A DNA stretch of 64,000 bases from Tricholoma matsutake (taxonomy: Eukaryota; Basidiomycota; Agaricomycetes; Agaricales; Tricholomataceae): the NCBI GenBank assembly GCA_026075535.2, contig AP026550.1:8618001-8682000 (forward strand), read 5' to 3'. The first letter of the stretch is position 1; every line of letters begins with the position of its first letter. Positions 46,662 to 57,081 of this stretch are shown here, one piece after another. A program made the translations under genes and the position numbers. The notes beneath the pieces are model-generated. The model had not been told where the DNA came from. It saw only the letters and a list, made by a program, of their open reading frames with translations, and made no database searches.

Positions 46662-49600
46662 GAGACATGAATAAATTATACAAGTTTAATTGAATGTTTA
46701 TAGATGGTCATGACTCATGAATCTAGCGTGAATTGATGCCCAGCTCAATAACCGTTGGGTCCCACAGTGGCAGTGTCACTACACAACAAAAACAAAAGGT
46801 CAGTAACCAACATACAAGCATGAGAAGTTGAGAATCAGCATACAAGAGGAATGGAAATGATGGCTGAACAAGATCCTATACCATCGTTCATTCTTCCTCT
46901 CCACCACCATATCATCCGTAGCGCCCCCTTCGCGGACCCGTCGCTGCCAACAATTCTCCTCAGACCTCGACCCAGGCATAACAGAAAACATCGACGAAAC
47001 ACGGCTCAAAGGGGGAGCCACCACCTCAAGTGTTTGTGACTTGTTCTGAACAGCACATGTGCTCAGCATATCAGCTCCCGCTTGACCCAGGGAAGAGAGG
47101 GGAAGCATAGACATACCAGGCACCAAGCCTGCTCCCACTTGCAGAGAACAAACACCAACAGATGTTCATTCGTAAGTCAGTGGGTAAATAAGGATCCACT
47201 AGCGTCATGTCGATGCATGCGGGTTGTCAAGAATATCGAGAAAAGGAAAAAGAACCTATGGGGCATCGAGATATGATGTCCCCAAGCTAATTTATCAATG
47301 ACATACAGATTACGAGCACCACCCTCAATAGTCAATAAAAATGACTTACCTGCTACCTACGGACACAGAAAACGAGGCTTCATATGACACCCCTAACATA
47401 TTGAGAAATGAACAGTTTCCTCATTTGAGACTCGCATGAACCATACACATGGTGCATCAAGATGATGCACCCCTGCATAGAAGAAGATGAGGAACTGTGG
47501 GTGTAAACAGAAATGGCAAGGATGAATGCGTATGAATGTTTGTTCTGGAAGATCCACTAGCGCGTAGACATGCTAGTGCCGAACCTGCCCCCAATTGCAA
47601 AAAACAAACGTCAATTGACATTCGTTCATGATGCAATGGGCATTGAGAAGCTCACTAATGCCTTAGCGATGGCTGCGAGCACCGAAATAACAAAAAATAA
47701 ATACCTAGTTTTTAACAAAAATGTGTCAGTAAACGATGGACAGCATCCTTGATGCTGCCCCCAGTAGCTCAAACAAGCTACATACCTGCTGACCCAAACC
47801 TAACGAGCTCAAAAGCTTGTCATATTTCCTTCCTTGGCACCCAAACCCCCATCATCTCCGAGTTTTGTTGATGGCCAATGCTAGCATTGGCTAGGGATGA
47901 TAACAGCGTCGAGATGATAATTGACAACCTTCAAGTTGTAAAGGAACATTAGATATTTTCTTATCTTATCTCATAGGAAAAGATCATACTAATCGTACTC
48001 ACCTGAGATGATCCATCAACTAGAGACTGCATATGATGGTGAACATTCAAATAAATGAATGTTAGCCGTGTTCATGCCACATAGCAACCAGTCATGCACA
48101 GGCTGCTAAACACCGCAACAACAGACTTCTCTCTGGAAAAAGATGCTCAGTCAGGGATGTCTGCAGCCATGGGAAGTCTGTTTGGTTCCCGGGCTCTCGG
48201 CTGTAGGCTCAATCACGCCAAGCTGCCATGCTGCCACTGGCAGCTCGCGTGCGCATCGTGTCGCTGATTGCTGGCATTGTCTCCTCTCTCTCCTTCTTTC
48301 ATTAATGTCTGTGAATGGGGGGTGGCATTGACTGAGCTGTCCAGCCTCTACAGTGGGAGCCCCTGGGTAGTGAGGCTCAATGTTGTCCCCTCTTCTTCTC
48401 CCTCATCACTTCACCCTGTTCTCTCATTCCCTGTGTGTTCGTCACTTATCTTGGCCTGTGTGCTGTTCGTCAGTATCTTTTTGAAGATCTTTAATGTAGG
48501 AGGTGTTGTTGGGTCGTCTGTGGCTCTTGGTCAGAATATACATTCAATGGTATGTCAAGTCCCACTGTCCTTCTGATGATGAGTATTGACATTTTTAGTC
48601 TATCACAGGTAAGCGGAACCCAACACCTGTCAGATGAATCACTCAAATTTTCGTCTGATAGTGGGTAATGGTAACTATGAAAGTTTTTACTCTGCTACAT
48701 ACATATCTCACACGTTTAGAATTCAACGATTACAACACCGCCCTCTTCAATATTCATACCCATGGTTTAAATGGCCTCGTGTATTGGATTCCCCAGATCA
48801 TCAGCTCACTGTATAACACTCGGACTTGAACGGTATACGCATACGGCATCTCTATGGTGCCGTATTGAATTCAAAATGACGACACCGCATTTGCTGGTGC
48901 CACTGTGGGAGGTTTGAGGATATGGCCACCTTGGGGCCGTATGTTGGAGGACGATGTGCTTGGAAGCGCATTGGATCATCAATTACAGGTAAGCAGCTCA
49001 CCTGCGTGTATGAGGATAGTGCTGTTTGCTGACGACTTTATTTCTAGAACAATCTTGTTTGTCATTCTGGAAAAGCCCGGATGCTAGCCAGGCAATTCTT
49101 TGCAGAATCACTGGTGGATCAACATTATGGCCTTCTGGGGCCTGTAGGAGGATTTGCTATGCACTTGGGAAGGCGTAGTTTGTTGGAAATGAGGTGAGTT
49201 CCTCATTGGAAAAGCAGGGGATGGCGCCGTGTGTGCCACTCATCGATTGCTGACAAGTTTCATTCCAGAACCATGTGGTGTGTCATTCTGGCAAGGCCCA
49301 GCGTCATCAAGACAACAGTGGCATGACTCCTCCCGGAGTCGGGGTTGGAAGGAGAACACGACTGCTGGGGGTCCATGTGGGGTGTCGATGCACAGTCTTG
49401 AGTGCACAGTTCATTGGGAACGAGGTGAGTCCCTCATTTGAGCTATGGAGGGAGGTGCTGGATGCACCACCCATCGTTCATTGATGGCCTCCATTACAGA
49501 ACAATGCCCTTCATTGTTCTGGCATAGTACGTCATCATCAAGATGGCAGTGACATGACTCCTTGGAGGGTTGCAGGCAGGTGGAGTACATGGCTGCTTGG

Positions 49601-50345
49601 GGGTCGTATGGGATAGCAGGTACACAGTCCATTTGAGCTGCAGGGGGGGGTGCCATGGACACCACTCATCATTTACTGATGTTTACTATTGCAGAACAGG
49701 TTTTATTTTTCTTCACATCTGGTACTCGACGCGACCGCATCGAGTTCATCTCCGTGTCTCGGTTTTCCAAACACGGCTTCCATTCCTCGACAACGAGCTC
49801 TGAGACTCGTTTCTCCCTTGCAGTTGGATCTTCTCCCATTCTGTCTCATCCTACAGTCAACGGCGTGGATCCTGGGGCCTCGACGTGACATCCATCATCC
49901 AGCACCCATCCCAGCCTTGCGAGTCACTTCTTGTAGGGTGGATCGCAGGTGCTACGATGACGGGGATGGTGCCACAAACACCCAGGACACCAGGATGACG
50001 CTGGACAATCAGCACCCCCCCCCCAGCCCTGTGAGCAGCTGCTCATAGGGTGGATTGCGGGTGCTATGATGGACACCCAGGATGCCACAACTGGGTGTTG
50101 CCAACCTATGTGAGCAATCCCCCTGCCCCCTAACCCTCAGCCCCCATATGTAGCCCCTGTGATGAGCAAAAGCTAACAAGAAGGAGGAGAAGGTCTCATA
50201 GCGATCTAGAACACCCAAACGACACATACTTACAATGTTCATAAAGCATAGTCATATTCATATGAAATCATAACTACTACAGTGCATATGCTAGTAACTA
50301 AGATGGTTCATGGTGCATACAGAAGAGGCCGTGGATAGACGAAGA
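46662..50345. other. CACTA interior: non-coding or captured sequence
   Basis: Between the two convergent element genes. 46880-47040 and 49730-49890 are CpG-rich and unlike the rest, possibly captured host DNA. A segment with CTGCYCCCAMTTGCA is present twice (47118-47210 and 47570-47670). 48900-49700 holds tandem exon-like cassettes listed separately. No intact gene is recognised. Confidence 0.5.
49048..49694 (+). repeat. Tandem exon-intron cassettes (three units)
   Basis: Each unit starts at a good acceptor followed by AAC: exons from 49048, 49269 and 49500, with another acceptor at 49694 (unit lengths 221, 231 and 195 bp). The first two end GAG|GTGAGT followed by CCTCAT. Translations share NNLVCHSGKA, NMVCHSGKAQRH and NNALHCSG at the start. 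This looks like a duplicated small exon with its intron; the gene is not recognised. Confidence 0.5.
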
Positions 50346-50375
50346 CACAACGAGACATGATGGGCCCCAGGCCAT

Positions 50376-51980
50376 TTAATCTTCCATCTGCTCCTGCTCA
50401 CCCTGCCCCTCCTGCACATTCTGATCATCCTCCTCATCATCCTCATCCTCCTCATCATCGTTGTCACCATCTTCAAGTTCAAGGGCTTCCATTTCTGCGG
50501 TCATTGGAATGTTATACAAAGCCCAAACACTATTTCCATACTTCTTCATGAACGTGCGCTGGGGCATGTTCTTCCAATCAGGATCAGTGTCAGTTGGATG
50601 ACAATCACTCTTCAAAGGAAGCGCGACTGGGGCCGTGGCAAAGAGTGCACGATTCCTAAGCGACATTGCGTTGAAGAAAGCTGGATTGAACCAATCCAAA
50701 GGACAATCCACAGGAACACGAGTGGAAATTCGGCTCTCCAGGTTCTCAGGATGCGGGATGTGAGGATCCTCATGCTTCCTGCTCCCATGGAAAAGAGGGC
50801 TCCCTGCTTTGCGGCTATTGTTGATGTGGCGCAGAAACTCGGTGACATGGGGATTGCACGCTTTCTTCCTCATAATGAAGAAACCACCATCAGGGTTCCT
50901 CTCATCATCAGATGTGCACTCGTATGACCCAGCTAGAAGCCTGATACACTGGTTCCAGCCATGCTCTTTGAGATAGGTGCAGCATTTGAGAGTAAGCTGG
51001 AGTGAAATTTAGCGATTTGAGTTTGAAAGATAAAAATAGAATCATACCAATCAGTGGTTCTTGTATGCCTTGTTATCCTTGACACCTCAACAAACACTGC
51101 CCTTCTCCTTTGCCTCCTTCCCAGCAAGCTTCTTCATATAACCCCAAATGAAATTGCAATATAATTTCTTGAGGATAGGTCTATTCTGGAGGTAAGCAAG
51201 ATTTGGAGCGAGATGTTGGTAAGCGAATGTAATAGCTGCTTGCTCGAAAGTCCAGATAGCAATCGACTCAAGGGCTCCATTATACAATGAAGTGTGTGTG
51301 CCACCAAGAAGATCAGGATGCCATGCTGGTAGACCAAATGAGTGAACCTTTAAAAAGATTGATCAAAGATGATGCTCTGGGATGTGGGCAATATTGAGGG
51401 CAATATTAGAATCTGGCACCAGATTGCATTGTCTGCGAAGTTCTGTGATTGAATCAAGTGCTGCTGTATCCGCTGCTTGAAACTGAGCATTATGGGTATT
51501 GCCTTTGAGTAATGCATTTATTTCCCCAGCAGAAGTGAATTGTTGGGAAAAGATATTCAAGGTATGATTATCAGGGGCCTCAGGAACTGATGTGTTGGTT
51601 ACAGCACCCATGAGGACACGAAGGTGGGTCTCGAGGACAAGCTGGGTTGTGCCGTCTCAGAGCTCAGGATAAAATTAGAATAGTCAAAGAAACATGCACT
51701 TTAAGTTGGCTGGCATCATCAGGTATATCTGTCTTTTTCAGATGATGACTATCTTCTTTTCCACTCCTCTCCCCTTCCCCAGGAACAAAGGCCTTTTGAT
51801 GCGGACACTTTGAGGTTGATGATTTGGATACCTGGGGTCTTTTACATATGGAAGACTTTGATGGGGGGGATGGTGGCATGGCTTTGGATAGTACAGAGAA
51901 TTTAATGACAGGAATGTGAGGAAGATATGTCGATGGAAGAAGACAAAGAGCAAATGTCGTGCATGAGGCAGGCTTCACAT
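50376..51980 (-). pseudogene. CACTA accessory protein (second element gene)
   Basis: Minus-strand coding pieces: a basic Ser/Pro-rich region (MPPSPPSKSSICKRPQ, 51880), MGAVTNTSVPEAPDNHTLNI (51611), DTAALDSITELRRQCNLVPD, YNGALESIAIWTFEQAAITF (51280), RPILKKLYCNFIWGYMKKLA, an intron near 51050-51000, LLAGSYECTSDDERNPDGGF, MRKKACNPHVTEFLRH, CPLDWFNPAFFNAMSLRNRA and an acidic tail (DNDDEEDEDDEEDDQN) ending at 50376. I recall similar proteins next to Agaricomycete CACTA transposases; by analogy with plant TnpA it may bind the element ends, but that is inference. Stops near 51365, 51090 and 51040 break it. Confidence 0.55.
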
Positions 51981-52225
51981 ATGGTCACCTGACTAAATGA
52001 GTCTTGACGTGACAGAACTGAGAATCACCTGATGAGGCATATTTAGCTCTTAATTTCTTTTTGAATTAAATAATAATATAATACAAAAAAGGAAGGAGAC
52101 TATGAGGCACATTTTCCACAAGATCAATTACTGACATATGACATACAGATCAACTTCCGGAGACGTGCCGAAGACATGAACTGAACTCATGTCATTTTGA
52201 CATGAGCTGGAACATGCCTCCAGTG

Positions 52226-52500
52226 TGACAAAGCACATCCATTTCCTCAGAGGCAGAAATTGCTGGTCAGAGATGATGGAAAGCCTCCAAAAAGGCATCC
52301 CAATCACAGAGAATGGGTGCATGAGTGGGATTGTTCTTGATGGTGTGATACCAGGATTTAGGACTACCATCCTTCAGGTAGCCAGAGAGATACAAAGCTT
52401 TATCATAATCAGTAATGAGTGCCTGGCATTGCAACCAAACAAATGCTTGAAAATGTTATAGGAGTTTTTGGGTTGAATCAAACTATAATGGGTGTGTGAA
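52226..52500 (-). pseudogene. Gypsy D gag N-terminal part, right of the CACTA insertion
   Basis: Minus strand: CQALITDYDKALYLSGYLKD, GSPKSWYHTIKNNPTHAP, DWDAFLEAFHHL-stop-PAISASEEMDVLC, running straight into QTGSCATF at 43376 once the CACTA is removed. It is the capsid core start of Gypsy D. Confidence 0.75.
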
Positions 52501-52725
52501 AACTGAGGGAAATGTTCAGAAAAGTTTGAGTAAACCAAAACTGGCATTGATTCAACAAAAGAGAACTACCAAATGGGAAAGCCTGATCTGAATGAGACCA
52601 GTAATAGCCAAGACGTCGAGGTACAATCAAATAATACAAACTAGTAGTGTGCAAAGGCTGTGAAAAACTACAGAGGCCATTAACTAAGTATGGAGTTCCA
52701 TGCGAGGGTGACCATAACTCTCACA

Positions 52726-52988
52726 CTGGACTGAATTGGACTGGAAAATACTGGACCAGAGGTCTTTTTATGGACCAGTCTTTTGCAGTCCTTTTATTTT
52801 GAAAAATATAGTAGGATCAATGAAAAACTGGTTTAAACCAGTTGCAAGTAGTCCTTTATCCCAACATGTGTCTGAACTTACTCCCACACATATTTACTTC
52901 ATTTTTGGTCCCTAGATCATCAAAAATGGTTAAGAATTGGCTGAGATATGACCAAAAATTTTTTTGTACCAGTATTTTGTTGTATCAG
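52726..52988. repeat. hAT MITE family 1, truncated third copy
   Basis: It matches the copies at 2022 and 24079 from GGACTGAATTGGACTGGAAA to GTATTTTGTTGTATCAG, but lacks both ends and is more diverged. Confidence 0.85.
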
Positions 52989-53114
52989 TCAATCTATTGC
53001 TTCAAGTAAGTCAATTTGAATTTCAAGTGATATACATAACAAGTCCTTCCAGTAACTAGTCTTTAACATCAGTTTCCACTCGTCTCCTCTTCTTTGCCCA
53101 AGACTGACATAAGG

Positions 53115-53240
53115 GTGCAGGAACAGAAAATAGTGCAGCAATAATAAGTGGCACAGGAACAGTAAACGGCGCAGGAACAGTAAATGGGGTGGCAACAGTA
53201 AGTGGCACAGGAACAGTAGACAGTGCAGGAATGATACAAT
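53115..53240. repeat. 18-bp tandem repeat
   Basis: About six copies of GGCACAGGAACAGTAAAY-type units. Read on the minus strand it encodes a VPVPLTV/ATPFTVPAPF repeat within a frame (53382-53056) that ends KKRRRVETDVKD. Whether that frame is a gene is unclear. Confidence 0.75.
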
Positions 53241-53989
53241 TTTGTGGAGATTGGGAGGGTTGGCTGTATCCTTTTGCAGTTAGAATGAACACCGAACAGG
53301 AGATGGCAGAAAGAGAGCTAACCTGCTGTGGAAAAAGAATGGAGGCTAGTGAAAAGACAAAGGGGCTTTGCAGGCCCCTCATCTACAGTGGCATGTGCAA
53401 CACAGTAATGGTGTCCATCGATGGAAGATCATAGATAATTTTAACAAGAAAGGCCTGAGAATAGAAATAAGTAATTGCTAGGTTGATGGTAAACATGATG
53501 GATACTGACATTTATAATATGTTGAACACCATCGTTATCACTCAAGGAGAGTGGGTGAAGGAAGGAGTTGCTGGTGAAGGTAATAGGTGATGGAGACTGA
53601 AGCCATTGTGTCACCCCAAACCCAGGGAGCAGGACCAGAGTGGGACAGATGGCACAGATGGTGGTCTAGGGAGGTTGTGAATGCAGACCAGAGGGGGGAG
53701 TCATGATAAAACAGATGGAGAAATGGGCAGACCTGGACAGCCTTGAGGCTGATCACATGTCAGAGTGTTTCAGATGGTGCGATGCTGTCAACAATGAAAA
53801 TGTAAAATAAATAAAAAAAGAACTAGGCTGCAAATAGAAATACTGGGTGCTTGTAGTAAACCCATGGAATACCCACAAACCATGGGTATGGGTTGATGGT
53901 CTGTCATGGTGAAGCAGAGTCCAACACCACACCCATACCCATCACACCCATGACCAAAACACTGTGGGAATACCCACATGCATGAAATA
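53241..53989. other. Unassigned stretch
   Basis: No gene recognised. Around 53850-53990 several copies of ACCCATGG/ATACCCACA occur in both orientations. Confidence 0.4.
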
Positions 53990-54914
53990 CCCTAAGGAAG
54001 ACTAAGAAGAAGAGCAGGAAGAAGATGAAGGAGAAGGTTGAGCAAAAGTACAAGGATGAGGCTTCCTCCACAGATGATAAGCAGGAAGTCAAATTTGAGC
54101 ACAGCACCAAGATTGACAATGTCAAGAAATCAAATGATGACAAGCAACTTGAAGATGGTGGGGCCAACAAAGGCACAAATGATGAGTCAGGTAACTCTGA
54201 TTAAGCCGATGATCTAGTTTGTCATCATCAGATGATTTGGATTCTAGCGACAAGGATGAAAATGAGGACAAGAATGACCTGAAGGACAACTTGTTGACAG
54301 ATGAAGATCCACAGAATGTCATTTTCCTGGGCCTTCATGTGTACAAAAACTAGGGTTGCCAAAGTTCAGTTCAGTCCAGTTCTTGGCACTTTTTGCCAAA
54401 CTGTGAACTGAACTTTCACTAATTTTCCAGAACTGAACTGAGAACAGAACAGAACAGGAAAGAACTGGTTCTCAATGGTTCTGTTCAGTCCAGTTCTCAG
54501 TTCAAACTGGTGAACTGAGATAAAAAACAAAAAATGTGCTATGTACCCATTTCCACACACCAGACAAGCCCAATGACATGTTGAAAGCCTACTTGCAGAC
54601 CCTGGAAGTCGGCACTCTTGTTATCTCTGACTCCCAGCAGTGGAAGGAGCAAGAATGGGCTTGAGGGCTTGAAACATCACCTAGATGGCATTTAGTGAGA
54701 GGAGTACTAGTGGTGGACAATGATTAACATTGTTCAACATGGCTGGCTTGGAGTCACTGGACCGTGATGCATCATCAATGTGACATGACATGTGACATAG
54801 AAGATTGCCATTTCTTGAGGTTGGTGTGGGTGATAGAGCAGCTTTCATCGCTTACAGGACATCCCCTCAAGCTCCATTGCACCTAAACACCTGCAGTAGG
54901 ACCCCTCACTGGGA

Positions 54915-55990
54915 CAGATCACATGACTTCATGGCAAATTTCATGAAGTAGCCTGGCAAGCCATCTTGGATTATAGAGTGAAGACTGAAGTTCCTGGGTA
55001 TCAGCATACATAGGTTGTAAAACCAGAGTTTTCAGTCTGAGAGAGGCCTGTAGAACACAATATATGTACTACATAGAGATACACATGAAGCCAAAAACAT
55101 TCATATGTCCACTGCTGAGCAAAGGAGAACTCATCACTTCAAACCTGGGCCACAGAAACTTCCTTACATCTTCTGCAGCACAATAAGCACCTGCCACCCT
55201 AATTGCAGTCCCCATCTGGCCTTCCCCATTCTGTCTCTCAACCATGCGATCACTTGTTCATACATGATCCCACTGTCCATGTACAGTTCGTCATTGTCAG
55301 CGGACACAGTCATGGCATGCCACCCTCACCACAAGGGCAGTGGTGGCAGTGGCTAGATGTGGCTGGGCTGGGCCTGGGGTGTTCTCAGCTTGAAGTAGGT
55401 GGGACATCACCATTGGCTTTGGGAAAAGAGTCAACATACACAGATAAAGAAGACATAGAACATATTAATCTTACTAGAAATAAATACAGGGAGATGTGAG
55501 GGAGAGTCTATGGTGCCAATCACTTAGTCACCACTACTTGTGTGCAGATGCAAAATCGCTTTGGGGGTCAAAAAATATACACTCTTACTATATATGGGCA
55601 TAAGTAAGGCCACGAGGAGTGAACATTTTGATGCAGCATAGCCCTACAGGCCGCTCGGAATAGCTGAGCATGCAGCATTCAACTTTCTGGTACCAAAATG
55701 GCTGAAAATCTGGTAAAATAGCCTGATTTGTCAGCCATGTGCAAACTTGGGGATGGGTGGAGAAAAAAACTCCCTCAATATTGAGTCTAAATTTAATTCC
55801 TCTTGAGGATAGGAGCATTTTCCCAAGAGGAAATAAATCAGGGATTTTTTTTGAATTTTGTATGAATTTTGCACAAAAGTAGCGGTGACTAAGTGATTGG
55901 CACCATAGTTGAGGTGACGCAACATTGACGACAGGCACGACGACATGGAAAACAGTGAAAGTTTTAAAGAAACTCATTGATTGTTTACAC
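54915..55990. repeat. Dispersed repeat, copy 2 (paralogue of 30035-30690)
   Basis: Aligned to copy 1 except for the 395-bp insertion at 55511-55905. It lies inside the hAT family 2 element, so the repeat was either captured by that element or is part of its longer form. Confidence 0.65.
55511..55905. mobile_element. Tc1/mariner-type MITE (395 bp)
   Basis: Ends TGGTGCCAATCACTTAGTCA and its complement, inverted over about 29 bp with one mismatch, flanked by TA on both sides (55509-55510, 55906-55907). The paralogous repeat at about 30602 has a single TA at this place with no insert, which proves the boundaries. Confidence 0.9.
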
Positions 55991-56385
55991 ATCAAAGATC
56001 TGGGAACTGTCATGTGATTAATTGATTTGTCCCGGTGAGGGTCCTACTGCTTGAGTCTTGCACCTAGCATGCACAAGATGTAATTATTGCCCATTTCAGC
56101 GCCCCCCTAACCCCTCAAAAAGTTTGGTTCGAACTGGTCCGAACCTTGGTTCTCTTGCCATGCCCATGTCCCGAACCGAGAACCAGAGACATTACATCCA
56201 GTGGCTGGACCAAACCTGAATTGAACAGAACTGACACCATTTGGTTCTACCGGTTCTGGTTCTTTGCGTCAGGTCGGAACTGAACTTTGGCAACCCTAAC
56301 ACAAACCATGGTGCACCTGCAGTAGTAGATGGGCAGGTGAGGCATGAAATGGTGATGTCGTTTGCCGGGCTTGCGATCCAGTAGA

Positions 56386-57081
56386 ATATGACTTTTTTTT
56401 TTCATTTAGAAATCCACATAAGACTTTGATATGAATATCGTAAAAGTTTTTGTCCTCATGAGCATTTGAAGTCAACAGGGGTCAACAACTGGTCAACAAC
56501 ACTTTTTCTTTTCGACTTCCACCCAGTCGTTGAGCCCAACTTCTGTATTTCCCAACGACTACGGTGTTATCATGTAATAACTATATCGGTATCATGCTCC
56601 TGCTAGTACTGATTGGTGTTGACGTGTTTTACACGTTCAAGTTCTGTCAAACAGGAAAAATTGTGAAGAGTTAACGGAGGGTCACGTTGAACACTATAGT
56701 TTTGAAGGCCTTCCTGCTTTGGAAGCTTATTCTTACTGGTACCAGCCCGCGGAGGGATCCTAATGGCCACTTCTCCGCTGTGCGTCCCTGATCGGGATCT
56801 TAGACCTCGGAGGTGGTGTATGTCAGACAGACTGCGTAGAGCTTTAGCTCGTTCACGGGGCAAGAATCTTGGTTGGCACGCGAACTCAACCAGCATACAA
56901 TATTCTGGTCAAGGTCTATCATTGGCCAAAGTTCAGATTCGCAAAATTTTGATCTGGTCTGATCGACGACAGCGTCAGCCTCCAGCACCTACACAAGTAG
57001 TTGCGACTCGGCGCTTTTCGTCTTCTTAACCCTCTCATCTTCATCTTTCCTTTCGGCCCCCTTCCTTCCTCTCTGTGTTCA
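56386..57081. other. Intergenic region, promoter side of the zinc-finger gene
   Basis: CpG content rises from about 56550. Pyrimidine-rich sequence lies just before the start codon (TCATCTTTCCTTTC, CTTCCTTCCTCTC), common in fungal promoters. No other gene is seen. Confidence 0.4.

Larger units (their letters stand above)
43377..52225 (+). mobile_element. CACTA (EnSpm-type) transposon, 8.85 kb, nested in Gypsy D gag
   Basis: Ends are inverted and near-identical for about 88 bp: CACTGGAGGCATGTTCCAGC at 43377 and its complement ending at 52225. The flanking 3 bp are TGA on both sides (43374-43376, 52226-52228), the CACTA-type duplication. Removing the element with one TGA copy rejoins the Gypsy gag frame (DVLC-QTGSCATF). 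It carries a transposase on the plus strand, an accessory gene on the minus strand and about 3.7 kb of other sequence between them. Confidence 0.95.
54351..56298. mobile_element. Non-autonomous hAT element, family 2 (1.95 kb)
   Basis: Inverted ends TAGGGTTGCCAAAGTTCAG; flanks ACAAAAAC (54343-54350) and ACACAAAC (56299-56306), 7 of 8 alike. Subterminal regions are full of GAACTG/GGTTCT motifs in both orientations. The interior contains a copy of the dispersed repeat (54915-55990) and a mariner-type MITE. No transposase frame. The ends match the element at 59645-60870. Confidence 0.88.
53990..56385 (+). pseudogene. Hypothetical gene 3' end, split by a hAT-like element
   Basis: The left part (to 54350) reads a Lys/Asp-rich frame: TLRKTKKKSRKKMKEKVEQK, DEASSTDDKQEVKFEHSTK, then after a stop and a frame change DENEDKNDLKDNLLTDEDPQ and NVIFLGLHVYKN. 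The right part (56299-56385) continues HGAPAVVDGQVRHEMVMSFA, GLAIQ and a TAG stop. Removing 54351-56298 and one target copy joins VYKN to HGAPAVV in frame. I recall a similar ending (LGLRVYTKKxAPA, LRHEMEMSFAGL) in mushroom hypothetical proteins; function unknown. The start was not found. Confidence 0.55.

Noticed and set aside
53840..53995. Possible MITE around ACCCATGG/ATACCCACA repeats
   Set aside because: Inverted pieces are short and scattered, with no consistent ends or target duplication.
55588..56013. 141-residue minus-strand frame
   Set aside because: It lies across the mariner-type MITE and its flank; no motif and no start context.
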